A stretch of DNA of 64,000 nt from Nocardia cyriacigeorgica (GTDB lineage Bacteria > Actinomycetota > Actinomycetes > Mycobacteriales > Mycobacteriaceae), in assembly GCF_010868145.1 (NCBI RefSeq), contig NZ_JAAGUY010000010.1:1-64000 (forward strand), in the 5' to 3' direction. Position numbers and translations under genes: made by a program. The notes beneath the pieces were generated by a model. That model did not search any database, was not told where the DNA came from, and worked only from the letters and a program-made list of their open reading frames with translations. Shown here piece by piece: positions 1 to 10,900 of this stretch (positions are counted from its first letter, which is position 1; the number at the start of each line of letters is the position of its first letter).

Positions 1-137
1 CGGGCTCCCCGTGCCCTCGACCCGGTCGTTTCCCACAGCATCGTTGCCGGCCGCGGCGAGGATCCAGACCGGGTGGGTCGTCCTGATCCTGATCCGCCGG
101 ACGGTGAGCTGACCACCCAGCGGTCCGTACAAACGCA

Positions 138-179
138 GAAACGGCGCTGTCATCCAGTACTGGATGACAGCGCCGTTTC
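138..179. terminator. 42-bp perfect palindrome, probable bidirectional terminator
   Basis: Positions 138-158 are an exact inverted copy of 159-179 (arm begins GAAACGGCGCTG). It lies downstream of the rpf-like gene, which ends at 231 on the minus strand, and downstream of whatever gene ends left of the window, so a shared terminator is the simplest reading. There is no long T-tract. I recognise no gene in bases 1-137. Confidence 0.7.
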
Positions 180-230
180 GTTTGCGCTGCTGAGTCGGGC
201 GTCAGCGGCCGGGCCGCTTGCCGAACGGAC

Positions 231-1156
<926 letters not shown>

Positions 1157-1230
1157 CGCGGGGTGGAGCAGCTCGGTAGCTCGCTGGGCTCATAACCCAG
1201 AGGTCGCAGGTTCAAATCCTGTCCCCGCTA
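1157..1230 (+). tRNA. Initiator tRNA-fMet (CAU), copy 1
   Basis: A 74-nt cloverleaf beginning CGCGGGG with the CAU anticodon in a CTCATAA loop, closed by three G:C pairs (GGG/CCC), which is the initiator signature. Position 1 (C) faces U72 and so is unpaired, as required for formylation. The 3' CCA is not encoded. It is identical to the second copy at 2969-3042. Confidence 0.95.
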
Positions 1231-1235
1231 CTACA

Positions 1236-1277
1236 GACTCGGCCCGGAGGTCCACAACCTCCGGGCCGAGTCTTTTT
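1236..1277 (+). terminator. Intrinsic terminator after tRNA-fMet copy 1
   Basis: A 15-bp perfect stem (1236-1250 with 1258-1272, arm GACTCGGCCCGGAGG), a 7-nt loop, then a T-tract (TTTTT at 1273-1277). Textbook Rho-independent terminator. Confidence 0.95.
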
Positions 1278-1516
1278 CTGTGTCGCGCCCCGGTCGGCGG
1301 CCACGCCCGGCCCCTGGCGATGCGGCACCACCCCCATCGGAAACCGGCAAGTATCCAGCAGCTCAGCTACCTGACGAATAACCGCTCATCGGGATATGGG
1401 CCACATTATTTGCACCGAAATCCCGCCGATTACCGAATGATGACCATCTCGAACCGTCACGAACTCAACTCCGCGACTTCCATCGAAGAGCCCCGGCCAG
1501 GTGACATGATCGCCTC

Positions 1517-2896
1517 ATGTCCGCCTCGACACACCCCTCCGCCCGATCCGACGACGGACGCTCGTTCCTGGTCGGCGATGCCGCCGACAGCGCCTACATC
1601 GCCGGGTCTCTCGTCCTCGTCGACGCCGACGGTCACCGGCAACTCGGACTCGTCGAACAACGATCGGAAACAACCCCCGTCCAGCTACGAGGCCGGCTGA
1701 TCGGTGAACTGACCGCCGACGGCATCGACACCCGCACCAGTCACGCATTCGGGCACGGCACCCTGGAAACCGTCGACGCCCGCACCGTCCAAGCCCTGCA
1801 CGACACCACCGGCGCCGTGCTCGACGTCGGTGTCGCCCTCACCGCGCCCGGCGGGCCCGCGCGACTCCTGCCGAAACGATTCAACCGCCACACCTTCTGG
1901 TGCGGACAGAGCGGCTCGGGCAAGACCTACGCCCTCGGCGTCGTCCTCGAACAGCTCATCGCCCACACTGCCCTGCCCGTCGTGATCTTCGATCCGAACT
2001 CCGACTTCATCCGCCTCGGCGAGATGCCCGCCGAATCCACCGGCCCCACCGCCGACGCGCTCCGGAAACGAAACATCCGAGTACTGCGCCCGAACGCCGA
2101 GAACCCGGACTCTCTGCTCCGGGCCAGGTTCACGACGATGCCACTGTCGTCCAAAGCGGCGATCCTGCAGATCGACCCCATCGCCGACCGTGAGGAGTTC
2201 AACGAGCTGCTCCACATCGGCCCGCTGCTGGCGAGCTCGGAACTCGACCAATGGCTGCCCGACCTGCGCGACTCGGGCACCGCCGCCCAGCGCAGGCTCG
2301 CCCAGCGTGTGGAGAACCTCGGTCTGCTCGACTGGGAGGTCTGGGCGCTGGAGAACGTGGCGGTCACCGAAGTCGTCGCCGAACGACCCGACGCCACCGT
2401 GCTCGACCTCGGCGGCTTCTCCACCCCCGAACAACAGCTGGTGGTCGCGCTGTCGCTGCTGGATGAACTGTGGGCGCGGCGCGAGGAACGCAAGCCGGTA
2501 CTGCTGGTCATCGACGAAGCCCACAATCTGGCCTCACCGCGCCTGGATTCGGCGATCGCCATCGCCGTGCGCGAGCGGCTCATCCAGATCGCCGCGGAAG
2601 GACGTAAGTTCGGCCTGTGGCTATTGCTGTCGACCCAGCGGCCGTCCAAAGTGCATCCCGGGATCATCTCCCAATGCGACAACCTCGCCTTGATGAAGAT
2701 GACCTCGCCGGTCGACCTCGCCGAACTCGGCACCTACTTCGGCTACGCGCCCGCCGCACTACTGGCACGCTCACCGTGGTTCCGCCAAGGTGAGGCGTTG
2801 TTCGCCGGCGGGTTCGTGCCCGCGCCCGCACTGGTGAAAGTCAACGCGAGGATCACCAGGGAAGGTGGCAGCGACGTCGGCGTCCCACTGCGCTGA
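1517..2896 (+). CDS. HerA/DUF87-type ATP-binding protein
   Basis: A 459-residue soluble P-loop ATPase of the HerA/FtsK-related DUF87 class. Walker A GQSGSGKT is at about residues 129-136 and Walker B VLLVIDEAH at about 328-336, followed by a LLSTQRPSKVHPGI sensor segment typical of HerA-like translocases. The N-terminal ~110 residues resemble a beta-rich HAS-barrel-like cap. Such proteins act as hexameric DNA motors or as stand-alone helicase-like ATPases; no NurA nuclease partner is visible here. The ATG at 1517 has an AGGTGA about 12 nt upstream. The gene is isolated between two identical tRNA-fMet genes on the same strand and is not obviously in an operon. Its substrate is unknown. Confidence 0.85.
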   Translation: MSASTHPSARSDDGRSFLVGDAADSAYIAGSLVLVDADGHRQLGLVEQRSETTPVQLRGRLIGELTADGIDTRTSHAFGHGTLETVDARTVQALHDTTGAVLDVGVALTAPGGPARLLPKRFNRHTFWCGQSGSGKTYALGVVLEQLIAHTALPVVIFDPNSDFIRLGEMPAESTGPTADALRKRNIRVLRPNAENPDSLLRARFTTMPLSSKAAILQIDPIADREEFNELLHIGPLLASSELDQWLPDLRDSGTAAQRRLAQRVENLGLLDWEVWALENVAVTEVVAERPDATVLDLGGFSTPEQQLVVALSLLDELWARREERKPVLLVIDEAHNLASPRLDSAIAIAVRERLIQIAAEGRKFGLWLLLSTQRPSKVHPGIISQCDNLALMKMTSPVDLAELGTYFGYAPAALLARSPWFRQGEALFAGGFVPAPALVKVNARITREGGSDVGVPLR

Positions 2897-2968
2897 CCAC
2901 GCGATATGCCCCCACACCGCAGCCGATTACGTTCTCACGTCCCAGGTGTGTAAGCTGATGATTACCGA

Positions 2969-3042
2969 CGCGGGGTGGAGCAGCTCGGTAGCTCGCTGGG
3001 CTCATAACCCAGAGGTCGCAGGTTCAAATCCTGTCCCCGCTA
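2969..3042 (+). tRNA. Initiator tRNA-fMet (CAU), copy 2
   Basis: Identical over all 74 nt to the copy at 1157-1230, including the C1/U72 mismatch and the three G:C pairs under the anticodon loop. The identity extends a few bases outward (ACCGA before, C after) and then stops, so the two genes have different flanks and different terminators. Confidence 0.95.
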
Positions 3043-3047
3043 CAACC

Positions 3048-3085
3048 GTGGCCCGGAACCAGTGTTCCGGGCCACAACTATTTTT
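3048..3085 (+). terminator. Intrinsic terminator after tRNA-fMet copy 2
   Basis: A 12-bp perfect stem (3048-3059 with 3064-3075, arm GTGGCCCGGAAC), a 4-nt loop, and a T-tract at 3080-3085. Confidence 0.92.
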
Positions 3086-3148
3086 CGGCGGCGCCGGATG
3101 TGGTTCCGCGTGCGAACCTCTTCCCGGCGGTGAATCACACGGGACCGA

Positions 3149-3886
3149 TCAGGGAGCGCGAAGCAGGGCGATGATCGGGCTGAGTTGTTCGCAGGTCATG
3201 CCGTGCTCGCCGGCCTCACGAGACAGCTCATCGATTCCCACCGTGCGCCACAGGTGATCGGCGGTGAACTCGCGCACAATGGCCTCACCTTCACGGACCA
3301 CATAGCGCATGGTCCAGCGCTGTGACTCGGCGTCGGCGGGTTCGCCGCGAATGTGGATCTCGTTGTCGCGCTGCCCGATTCGCTGCTTCGCGATCATCAT
3401 CTCCGGAACGGGCTGTGGCCGGTCCAGTGGCATGAACTCGACGACAACCGGGGCATGCGGGGTGAGGCGAGCGCTCAGTTGTGCCCAGAAACGTTGCCGC
3501 GCAGGCCGATCGAGATAGCCGATCACACCGAAGAGCACTGCTGCGCCGACGGTCTCCGGCAGGGTGACCTCTTCGGCGATATCGGGGTGTACGGTGACGC
3601 GGGCGGCATGATCGGCGTGGGTGAGCAGGCGGGAAACGAGCGCCGCACGCATCGCCGCGGACGGTTCGACCGCGTGAATGGGAACCTCGGGTACTGCCTC
3701 GGCAATCGTCATGGTGGACAGGCCGCTACCCGCCCCGATATCGACGATCGGCGCGGTGATCGGCCCTGAGCCGGTGAGGGCCTCGACGAGGATCGCGCGT
3801 TTGGTCTCCCAGTGCGGCGCCGCCATCACGTCGTAGAACTCCGCTGACAGAGCGTAAGGGTCGGCAATGTTGGGAATGATTGTCAT
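3149..3886 (-). CDS. Class I SAM-dependent methyltransferase, metallophore-cluster associated
   Basis: A 245-residue soluble methyltransferase with the SAM-binding motif I DIGAGSGLS at residues 49-57 and the acidic motif HAVEPS about 20 residues later. The substrate is not readable from sequence. It is transcribed divergently from the lipase gene at 3905, and its ATG (3884-3886) lies inside a Zur-type palindrome. The minus-strand -10 TACTCT sits only 6 nt upstream of the ATG, so the mRNA is probably leaderless and repressed directly by a regulator bound over the start codon. Sharing this control element with the NRPS operon suggests a role in making or modifying the metallophore, but a general role in metal stress is possible. 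The frame stays open far upstream, across the lipase gene; that extension is rejected. Confidence 0.8.
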   Translation of the reverse strand: MTIIPNIADPYALSAEFYDVMAAPHWETKRAILVEALTGSGPITAPIVDIGAGSGLSTMTIAEAVPEVPIHAVEPSAAMRAALVSRLLTHADHAARVTVHPDIAEEVTLPETVGAAVLFGVIGYLDRPARQRFWAQLSARLTPHAPVVVEFMPLDRPQPVPEMMIAKQRIGQRDNEIHIRGEPADAESQRWTMRYVVREGEAIVREFTADHLWRTVGIDELSREAGEHGMTCEQLSPIIALLRAP

Positions 3887-3898
3887 TTTAGTAGAGTA
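3869..3898. promoter_or_regulatory. Zur-type box within a divergent leaderless promoter
   Basis: Read on the minus strand, 3887-3869 is AATGACAATCATTCCCAAC, which matches the site upstream of the NRPS operon at 16 of 19 positions, with a perfect left half. It covers the methyltransferase start codon and a possible lipase -35 (TTGGGA, 3870-3875). The two -10 hexamers, TAGAGT on plus (3892-3897) and TACTCT on minus (3898-3893), overlap each other. The architecture fits one repressor shutting both genes. Zur rather than an iron regulator is inferred from the 7-1-7 palindrome; iron boxes of DtxR/IdeR look different. Confidence 0.65.
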
Positions 3899-3904
3899 AC
3901 GCCT

Positions 3905-4732
3905 GTGTTCGGCGAGTCTGTGAGAGTGTCCGTGGCTGTGCGGCGGCACCGGTGGCCGGTTGTCCTGGTGATCGTGGGGCTGTGGCTGCTGCTGACGCCG
4001 CCGGTCGGCTCGGCCGAAAGTCGTGATCTGGGGCCGGAACTGATGATCTCCGGACCCGTCGCGGCGCGGGCGATCGCATGCCAGGGGGGACTGGTTCATG
4101 AGGATCGACCTGTTGTTCTCCTCATTCCCGGGACCGGCCTGACCGGAACGGAATCCTTCGCCGATGGCTTGGGTCCACTGCTGGCGGCGGCGGGATTCGA
4201 TTGGTGCACAGTCGAATTCCCGGATCTCGGTCTGGGCGATGTGTACGGCAATGTCGAGTTCGTCGTGTCGGCGGTGCGAACGCCGACCGAACGAACCGGG
4301 CATCAGGTATCGCTGGTCGGGCACAGCCAGGGTGCGATACATGCGCGCGCCGCGGTGCGTTGGTGGCCGGACCTGCGCGACCGGGTCGATGCGGTGGTCA
4401 CGGTCGCCGGTGCGAATCCAGGCCTGGCGCTGGCCTCGGCGCGCTGTGGGGTGGCTCCGTGCTATCCCGTCGCATGGCAGTTGAATCCGGATTCTCGATT
4501 CATGTTGGCGTTGAACAACGGGCCGATACCGGCGGGGCCCACTTATGCCGCGATCGGCAGTGTTGATGATCTGGTGATCAATCCCGGCCGCGTGCCCGGG
4601 GAGACGGCGCCGTACTTCATTCGTGGACTCGGGCGGGCGAATGTCCTGGTGCAAGATCTGTGTCCCGGTCGATCGGTCGGGCATATGGCGACTCTTTTCG
4701 ACCCGATTGTCGCCGCGGCGCGCTGCCGGTGA
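3905..4732 (+). CDS. Secreted alpha/beta-hydrolase lipase
   Basis: A 275-residue protein with a positively charged N-terminus and hydrophobic signal segment (about residues 13-37, ending VGSA), so it is probably exported. The mature part is an alpha/beta hydrolase with the oxyanion stretch PGTGLTGTESF (about 75-85) and the nucleophile elbow GHSQG with Ser141. Paired cysteines fit an extracellular lipase of the Candida antarctica lipase B-like type found in actinomycetes. The GTG at 3905 is 7 nt from a -10 TAGAGT, so a leaderless start is likely; other in-frame GTG codons follow at 3920, 3926 and 3932. A secreted (lyso)lipase gene also lies at the edge of the coelibactin locus as I recall it. 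A link to the lipid part of the metallophore is only inference. Confidence 0.82.
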   Translation: MFGESVRVSVAVRRHRWPVVLVIVGLWLLLTPPVGSAESRDLGPELMISGPVAARAIACQGGLVHEDRPVVLLIPGTGLTGTESFADGLGPLLAAAGFDWCTVEFPDLGLGDVYGNVEFVVSAVRTPTERTGHQVSLVGHSQGAIHARAAVRWWPDLRDRVDAVVTVAGANPGLALASARCGVAPCYPVAWQLNPDSRFMLALNNGPIPAGPTYAAIGSVDDLVINPGRVPGETAPYFIRGLGRANVLVQDLCPGRSVGHMATLFDPIVAAARCR

Positions 4733-4765
4733 GCTTCACCGGGCATTACCCGCCCCTGGGAACAC

Positions 4766-4799
4766 TTGATTGGTAATGACAATCATTCTCATTTACACT
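4766..4799 (+). promoter_or_regulatory. Zur-type operator and promoter of the NRPS-transport operon
   Basis: Positions 4775-4793 read AATGACAATCATTCTCATT, a 19-bp palindrome apart from three S positions. Its core, TGACAAT-C-ATTCTCA, is a 7-1-7 repeat matching the Zur consensus TGNNAATNATTNNCA. A -10-like TACACT follows at 4794-4799, and TTGATT lies at 4766-4771. Zinc-replete Zur would therefore block initiation. About 135 nt of untranslated leader separates this from the NRPS start; I see no small gene or riboswitch in it. Confidence 0.75.
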
Positions 4800-4933
4800 C
4801 ACCTCAACCTGCCCGATCGACGGGCGATCGGTACCGCCCGCTCCCTCGGCGCGGATGGTGCGAGTTCGAGTCGCGATGGGGGTCGGGTGGTCGCCGGTCG
4901 CGGTACAGCCGGTGGCAGGCGGAGGTTTTGGAG

Positions 4934-7900
4934 ATGAACGACCTGATGACGGATGAGCTCTGTCCTGGAACGCCCGGTCCGATGTGCGAACGGACGGTTT
5001 CCGGGGTTTTCGACCACTGGGTGTCCGCCCGGCCGAACGCGACGGCGATACGCGAGGTCAGTGGACATGGTGTGGTCGAGCGGACCTATGCCGAGCTGGC
5101 GGAGCAGGTGTACGGTCTCGCCGCCGTTTTCGATGAGTTCGAGGCAGGCCAACGCGTTCCTATGGTGCTGCCCGGTGGAGCGGACTACGTCGCGGGATTT
5201 CTCGCCGCGGTGCGGGCGGGCCTGATTCCGGTGCCGATATTCCTACCGGCCGTGCGGTCGGCCGAACGTGACTTGGCCCGGGTGTCGGGCATTCTGTCCG
5301 ACAGCGATCCCGGTCTGGTCTACACCAGCGCGGATCTGGTGGACGTAGTGGCGGCGAATCCGGTACTCGCCGGGCTCCCCGTGATCCACCCCGACGATCG
5401 CCGTCCTGCGGTCGCGGCGCGCACCACCGACGCGGAAACTCTTGCGTTCCTGCAGTATTCGTCGGGATCGACGGGGCAGCCGAAGGGGGTGATGAACACC
5501 CACGCTTCCATCCTGCGGCAGATCGACATCGTCGGAGCCGTATGGAACCGGTCCGAGGACATCCGCACCGTGAGCTGGCTGCCGTTGTACCACGATATGG
5601 GTATGTTCTGGGGGGCGCTCGGGCCTCTGCTCTGTGGCGGTACGGCAACGCTCATCGCACCGCACGATTTCATCCGCACACCACGGTTGTGGTTGGAAAC
5701 GGTGTCGCGGTTTCGCGGAAATTGGATCGCGGGACCGGATTTCGGCTATAGGCGTTGCGTCGAGGCATTCGATGACGGCGCGGTCGCGGCCCTGGATCTG
5801 TCGGGTCTGCACGTGGCGACGAACGGCGCGGAGCCGGTGCGCGCCGACACCATGAACAGGTTCACCGCCCGATTCCGTCCCGCCGGGCTGCGGGCGGAGG
5901 TGATGGCGCCGCAATACGGACTCGCCGAAGCCGGTCTGTGTGTGAGCGGGGCGACCCTGCGTCGGCCCTACGTGCACACGAGTTTCGATGTCTCCGAGCT
6001 CGATCGAGGCCACGCGGTCGAGGCCGATGGTGATCGTCGCGACGCGCGTGTCCGGACGATGGTCGGATGCGGTGACGACACGGTGGGCTGGGATGTTCGC
6101 ATCGTCGACGAGAAGAGTCGCACCCCACTACCGGATGGCCGAATCGGGGAGATCTGGGTCAGTGGCGCCGGTCTTCCCGCCGGCTACTGGCATCGGCCGG
6201 ATCAGACCGCGCAGACCTTCGGCGCGCATCTCGACGACGGTACCGGACCATTCCTGCGTACCGGCGATGCCGGTTTTCGCTATCGCGGCGAGCTGTACAT
6301 CAGCGGGCGGATCCGCGATGTGATCATCGTGGCCGGCACGAATCACTTCCCCAACGACATCGAGGCGACCATCGAGCGCAGCGGTTGCGGAGTACGTCCG
6401 GGCGGAGCGTGTGCCGTACAGCAGGGGTTCGACGCACAGCAGTGGCTGCTTCTGGTCGAAACTGACGGGGCGTCAGAGGATCTCGATGATTACGCCCGTA
6501 TTCTCCGGCGACGGATCCTGGCCGCGCACGATACCGCGCCGGAGCGGATCATCTGGGTCGCCGGACGAACACTGCCGACCACCACCTCGGGCAAGATCCG
6601 GCGCGCCGAAGCGCTGCGCCTGCTCGAAGCCGGCGAACTCGAGATCCTGCACGAGGCGCCGGTCGCGTCATCGCAGCCGCGCGCCGACTCCGCTCCGCTG
6701 GTCGAGCAGCTCGCCTGGATGCTCGGCCTGCGGCCCGAGGCACTGAACCCGGATACCGATCTCGTCGCGCTCGGTCTGACCTCGATGATGACGACGCGGA
6801 TCGTCGAGTGGGCGGCGGCGCGCGAACGACGGCTCGACTTCGCCGACCTCTATCGCGAGCCCACCCTCGCGCAGTGGCAGCGACTCTACGACACAGCACC
6901 CGCTTACTCGGCGCCCGCGGCGCCGACCGAGGCCACCCATGAGATCGCCACGACCGCGTTGCAACACGCGTACTGGGTAGGTCGCGCGCCCGAGCAGCCA
7001 CTCGGTGGGGTCGGCTGCCAAACCTATTTCGAGCTGTCCGGCGCTCGAATCGAACCGTCCGGGCTCGCCGGCGCGGTCGATGAACTCGTGCGCTGTCATC
7101 CGATGCTGCGTGCGCGGTTCCCCGCGCCGGACCGATGCCTCGTGGACAAGACCGTGCCGCCGTACCATCTGCCGGTCCACGATCTGGTCGACAGCGCACC
7201 CGGCACCGTGCGGGCTCACCTGGCGCAGGTGCGTGAACGACTGCGCAACCACCGCTTCGACATCGCATCCGGTGACTGCTGGGCCATCGAGCTGACGCGA
7301 ACCGCCGACCACGCCGTGATCCACATCGCGATCGATCTGATCATCGCCGACATCACAGGTATCGGCCTGCTGCTCGAGGATCTGGCCGAGCTCTATCGCG
7401 GTGGATCCGTGGCGCCGGCTCCGATGCCGATTCCGCCGGTACCGAGCATCGCGGGTTCGGGCGGCGCAGTAGCATCCACCTCGCTGCCGGAGGGGCCGCG
7501 GCTGCCGCGAATCGACGAGTCCGAGGTGGTGTTCGGGCGGCACAGCTTCGTCATGGACGCCACGGCGACCGCGGCCATGGACGCGGCCTGCCGTGCAGGG
7601 GGTGTCACCAGAGCCGCCGCGCTGCTCGCCTGCTTCGAGTTGGTGCTGCGCCGCTGGTCGGGCGACGAGGACTTCCTGGTCACGGTGACGACATTCGGTC
7701 GCACACCGGAATTCGCGCGCACGGTGGGCGATTTCACCGAAACCAGGCTCCAGATCGGTCGTGGCACCTCGGGGCCGGATTTCTCCACCGAAGCGGGCCG
7801 TACTCAGCAGGGGCTACGCAGCGCGTTGGACGCCCCACCGGCCGGTGCTGTGCTCGCGGACGCCGTGCGTGCGGGGACCGGACATTCCGGGCTTTCCCCG

Positions 7901-10900
7901 GTGGTGTTCACCTACGCCGCCGATATTCCGCTGCTCGGTGCCGAGGCCGCCGAGACTCTCGGTACCGTCGCGGAGGTCCGGTCGATGACGCCCCAGGTGC
8001 TCATCGATCATCAGGTCTGCACCCTCGGCGACAGCCTCGTGCTGTCCTGGGATTGCCGGGAGGGTTGCTTACCCGCCGGGGTGCTGTCGGAGATGTTCGA
8101 CGCCTATCGCGCGCTGGTGACCGGTCTCGGGGAGCGGGACTGGTCCACCGACGCGACAGTCCGGCTTCCAGATGCGGCGCTCGCGGCCCGCGTCCGGCGT
8201 AACGACACCTCGGCCCCGATTCCGGAGGGCTCGCTGACCGACCTGTTCCGCAAGCGCGTCGCCGAACACCCGAACCGCATTGCACTGAGTTGGCGGACAG
8301 GCGAATTCGATGAGCACACCCTCACCTCCCGGCTGCTCGACCGGGAGACGGTGACCTACCGGGAACTCGACGACCACGCCCGGCGGGTCGCCGCGGCACT
8401 CGCCGAACAGCACCGGCCCGGTGCCGTGATCGGTATCCAGTTGCCCAAGGGGCCGATGCAGATCGTCGCTGTCCTCGGCACCTTGCTGGCGGGCTGCGTG
8501 TATTTGCCGATCGCGATGGATCAGCCCGCACAGCGATTTCAGCGGATCTGTGCCGGTTCGGGTCTGGCCGGGGTGATCCGGTACGTGCGTAACCAGCCGC
8601 GGGAGCAGCCCGCGAATGCTGTCGTGCACGATATTTCGGCCATGCTCGACCACACGCCTGGCGAACCGCGACCTGTCGATCCGTCCGGCCCGGCCTACAT
8701 CATCTACACCTCCGGATCGACCGGAGAACCCAAGGGTGTGGTCGTATCGCATACGGCCGCACTCAATACCGTGGTGGATATCAATCGGCGCAACGAAATC
8801 GGCGCCGACGACGCGGTGCTCGCGGTCTCAGGGCTCGATTTCGACCTCAGCGTCTACGACATCTTCGGTCCCCTCAGTCGTGGTGCACGGATCGTCACCC
8901 TCTCCGACGAGGCGCGCCGTGACGCATTTCATTGGCGCGGACTGATCCTCGATCTCGGTGTGACCGTGTGGAATTCGGCGCCGGGACTGATGGAGATGCT
9001 GTTGATTGCAGCCGGGGAAACGCCAGGCTCGCTCGGCATGCTGCGCCGGGTATTCCTGTCCGGCGACTGGATTCCGCTCGATCTGCCGCCCCGGCTGCGG
9101 ATCGCTGCCCCGCGGGCTCGGCTCGTGGCGATGGGTGGTGCGACCGAGGCGGCGATCTGGTCCAACGAATACGTCGTCGACGAGGTCGATTCCGCTTGGG
9201 CATCGATTCCCTATGGATATCCCCTGGCGAACCAGCGATTCCGCGTGGTCGACACCGAAGGTGCCGATCAACCGGCACATGTGCCCGGCGAACTGTGGAT
9301 CGGTGGGACCGGGGTCGCGCTCGGGTATCACCACGCGCCAGAGCGCACCGCCGAGCGTTTCGTCCGCGATGACGATGGTGTGCGCTGGTATCGCACCGGT
9401 GATCTCGGCTGCTATTGGGCCGACGGCACATTGCAATTCCTCGGCCGCATAGATGCGCAGGTCAAGATTCGCGGATATCGGGTGGAATGCGGCGAGATCG
9501 AACACGTGCTGCGTTCTCATCCCGCCGTGGAGAACGCCGTAGTGGTGCCGATCCGCAACCGCAGCGCGCTCGGTGCGGTGGTGGTCGGCCTGGCGAGTAC
9601 GGACGTCACCGAGGAACAGTTGCGCGGCTACGCGGCCAACCAGTTGCCCGCCTATATGACACCTGCGGTGGTCGTGCGGACCGCGCAGCTGGTGTTGACG
9701 AACAACGGCAAGGTCGATCGTCGATGGGCCGAACGCCTGTTGTCCGAACAGTCGGCGCCGTCGGTGGCGCCGGGTCCGGACACGACCGTCGAGCGCTTGG
9801 TGGCCGAGGTCTGGGCGCAGGTCCTCGGCATTGCCGACATCGATGCCGAGACGAACTTCTTCGCGCTCGGCGGGGACAGCCTGCGCGCCACCGAGGTGTG
9901 CGCCAGGCTGACCGGTCGCGGTGTACTCGGCGCCGAGGTGGAGACCTTGCTCGGCCGCCCGACGCTGCGAGATTTCAGTGCCGCGTGCGCGATGGGCGCG
10001 ACCCCGCCGTCACGCCCGGTCGAGACCGGTGACCCGGTTCCGCCGCAGACACCGTTTCCGTTGACCCGGCTGCAACAGGCCTACGTCCTCGGTGCTCAGG
10101 GATTGCGCGGCGCGGTGCGCGCCTCGACCGTCTTCAGCATCGTCCTCGGTGCCGCGGACGGCAGCCCGATCGACCTGGATCGTTTCGCGGGGGCAGTGAA
10201 CAGTTGCGTCGCCGAATTCGACATCCTGCGCTGTCGTCTGGACAATGACGTGCGGCAACGCGTCGATACCCACTCTGCGCCGGTGACCGTCGGTCTGATC
10301 GACGGCATCGCCGACGACCCGGACGCACTGCTCCAGGCCATGGCCGGGCTGCCGGTGGAGCTTGGCACCGCACCGGTGATTCGCTGTTTCGCTCCGCCGG
10401 GGGCCACGACCTCGGTCGGTCTGGTGATCAACTACCTGGCACTGGACGCGCGTAGCCTCGTCACGATCGTCAGCGAGATCCTGGATCGGTACGCAGGCGC
10501 CAACGGTTTCCGCAAGATCGATCCGACCACCGAGGTATTCCGTGATCACGCCGCGGCCGGGCACGCGCCGGATGCCATCGTGGCCGACGACCATTCCGGG
10601 AGCGGTGTGTTCCCGCCGCCCGACCTGCCGTCGCACCTCGGGCCGGTGGGGGAGTCCGTGCGTTTCGCGCGGCGCACGTTGCGTGTGGACGAGGCGCGGT
10701 ACCGCGCGTTGCGCCGGATCGCGGCCGAACGCCGGGTGACGCCGAACGCCATCCTCTTCGAGGCCTTCACCGCAGCGCTGCACAGCATCGGTGCGGGTGA
10801 CCACTTCGCCATCACGGTGCCGCGCACCCATCGCCCGGCTCCAGTGAGCGACGAGATCGAAGTCCTTGGCAATTTCACCCGACTGTCGGTCTGTACCGCC

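Noticed and set aside
1685..2524. Long antisense open frames opposite the HerA-like gene
   Set aside because: Typical high-GC shadow frames with biased composition and no recognisable domain.
4766..4933. Longer NRPS 1 N-terminus starting at ATG 4766
   Set aside because: It would translate through the Zur-type box and -10 region. The ATG at 4934 has a GGAGG site and begins just before the FAAL fold.
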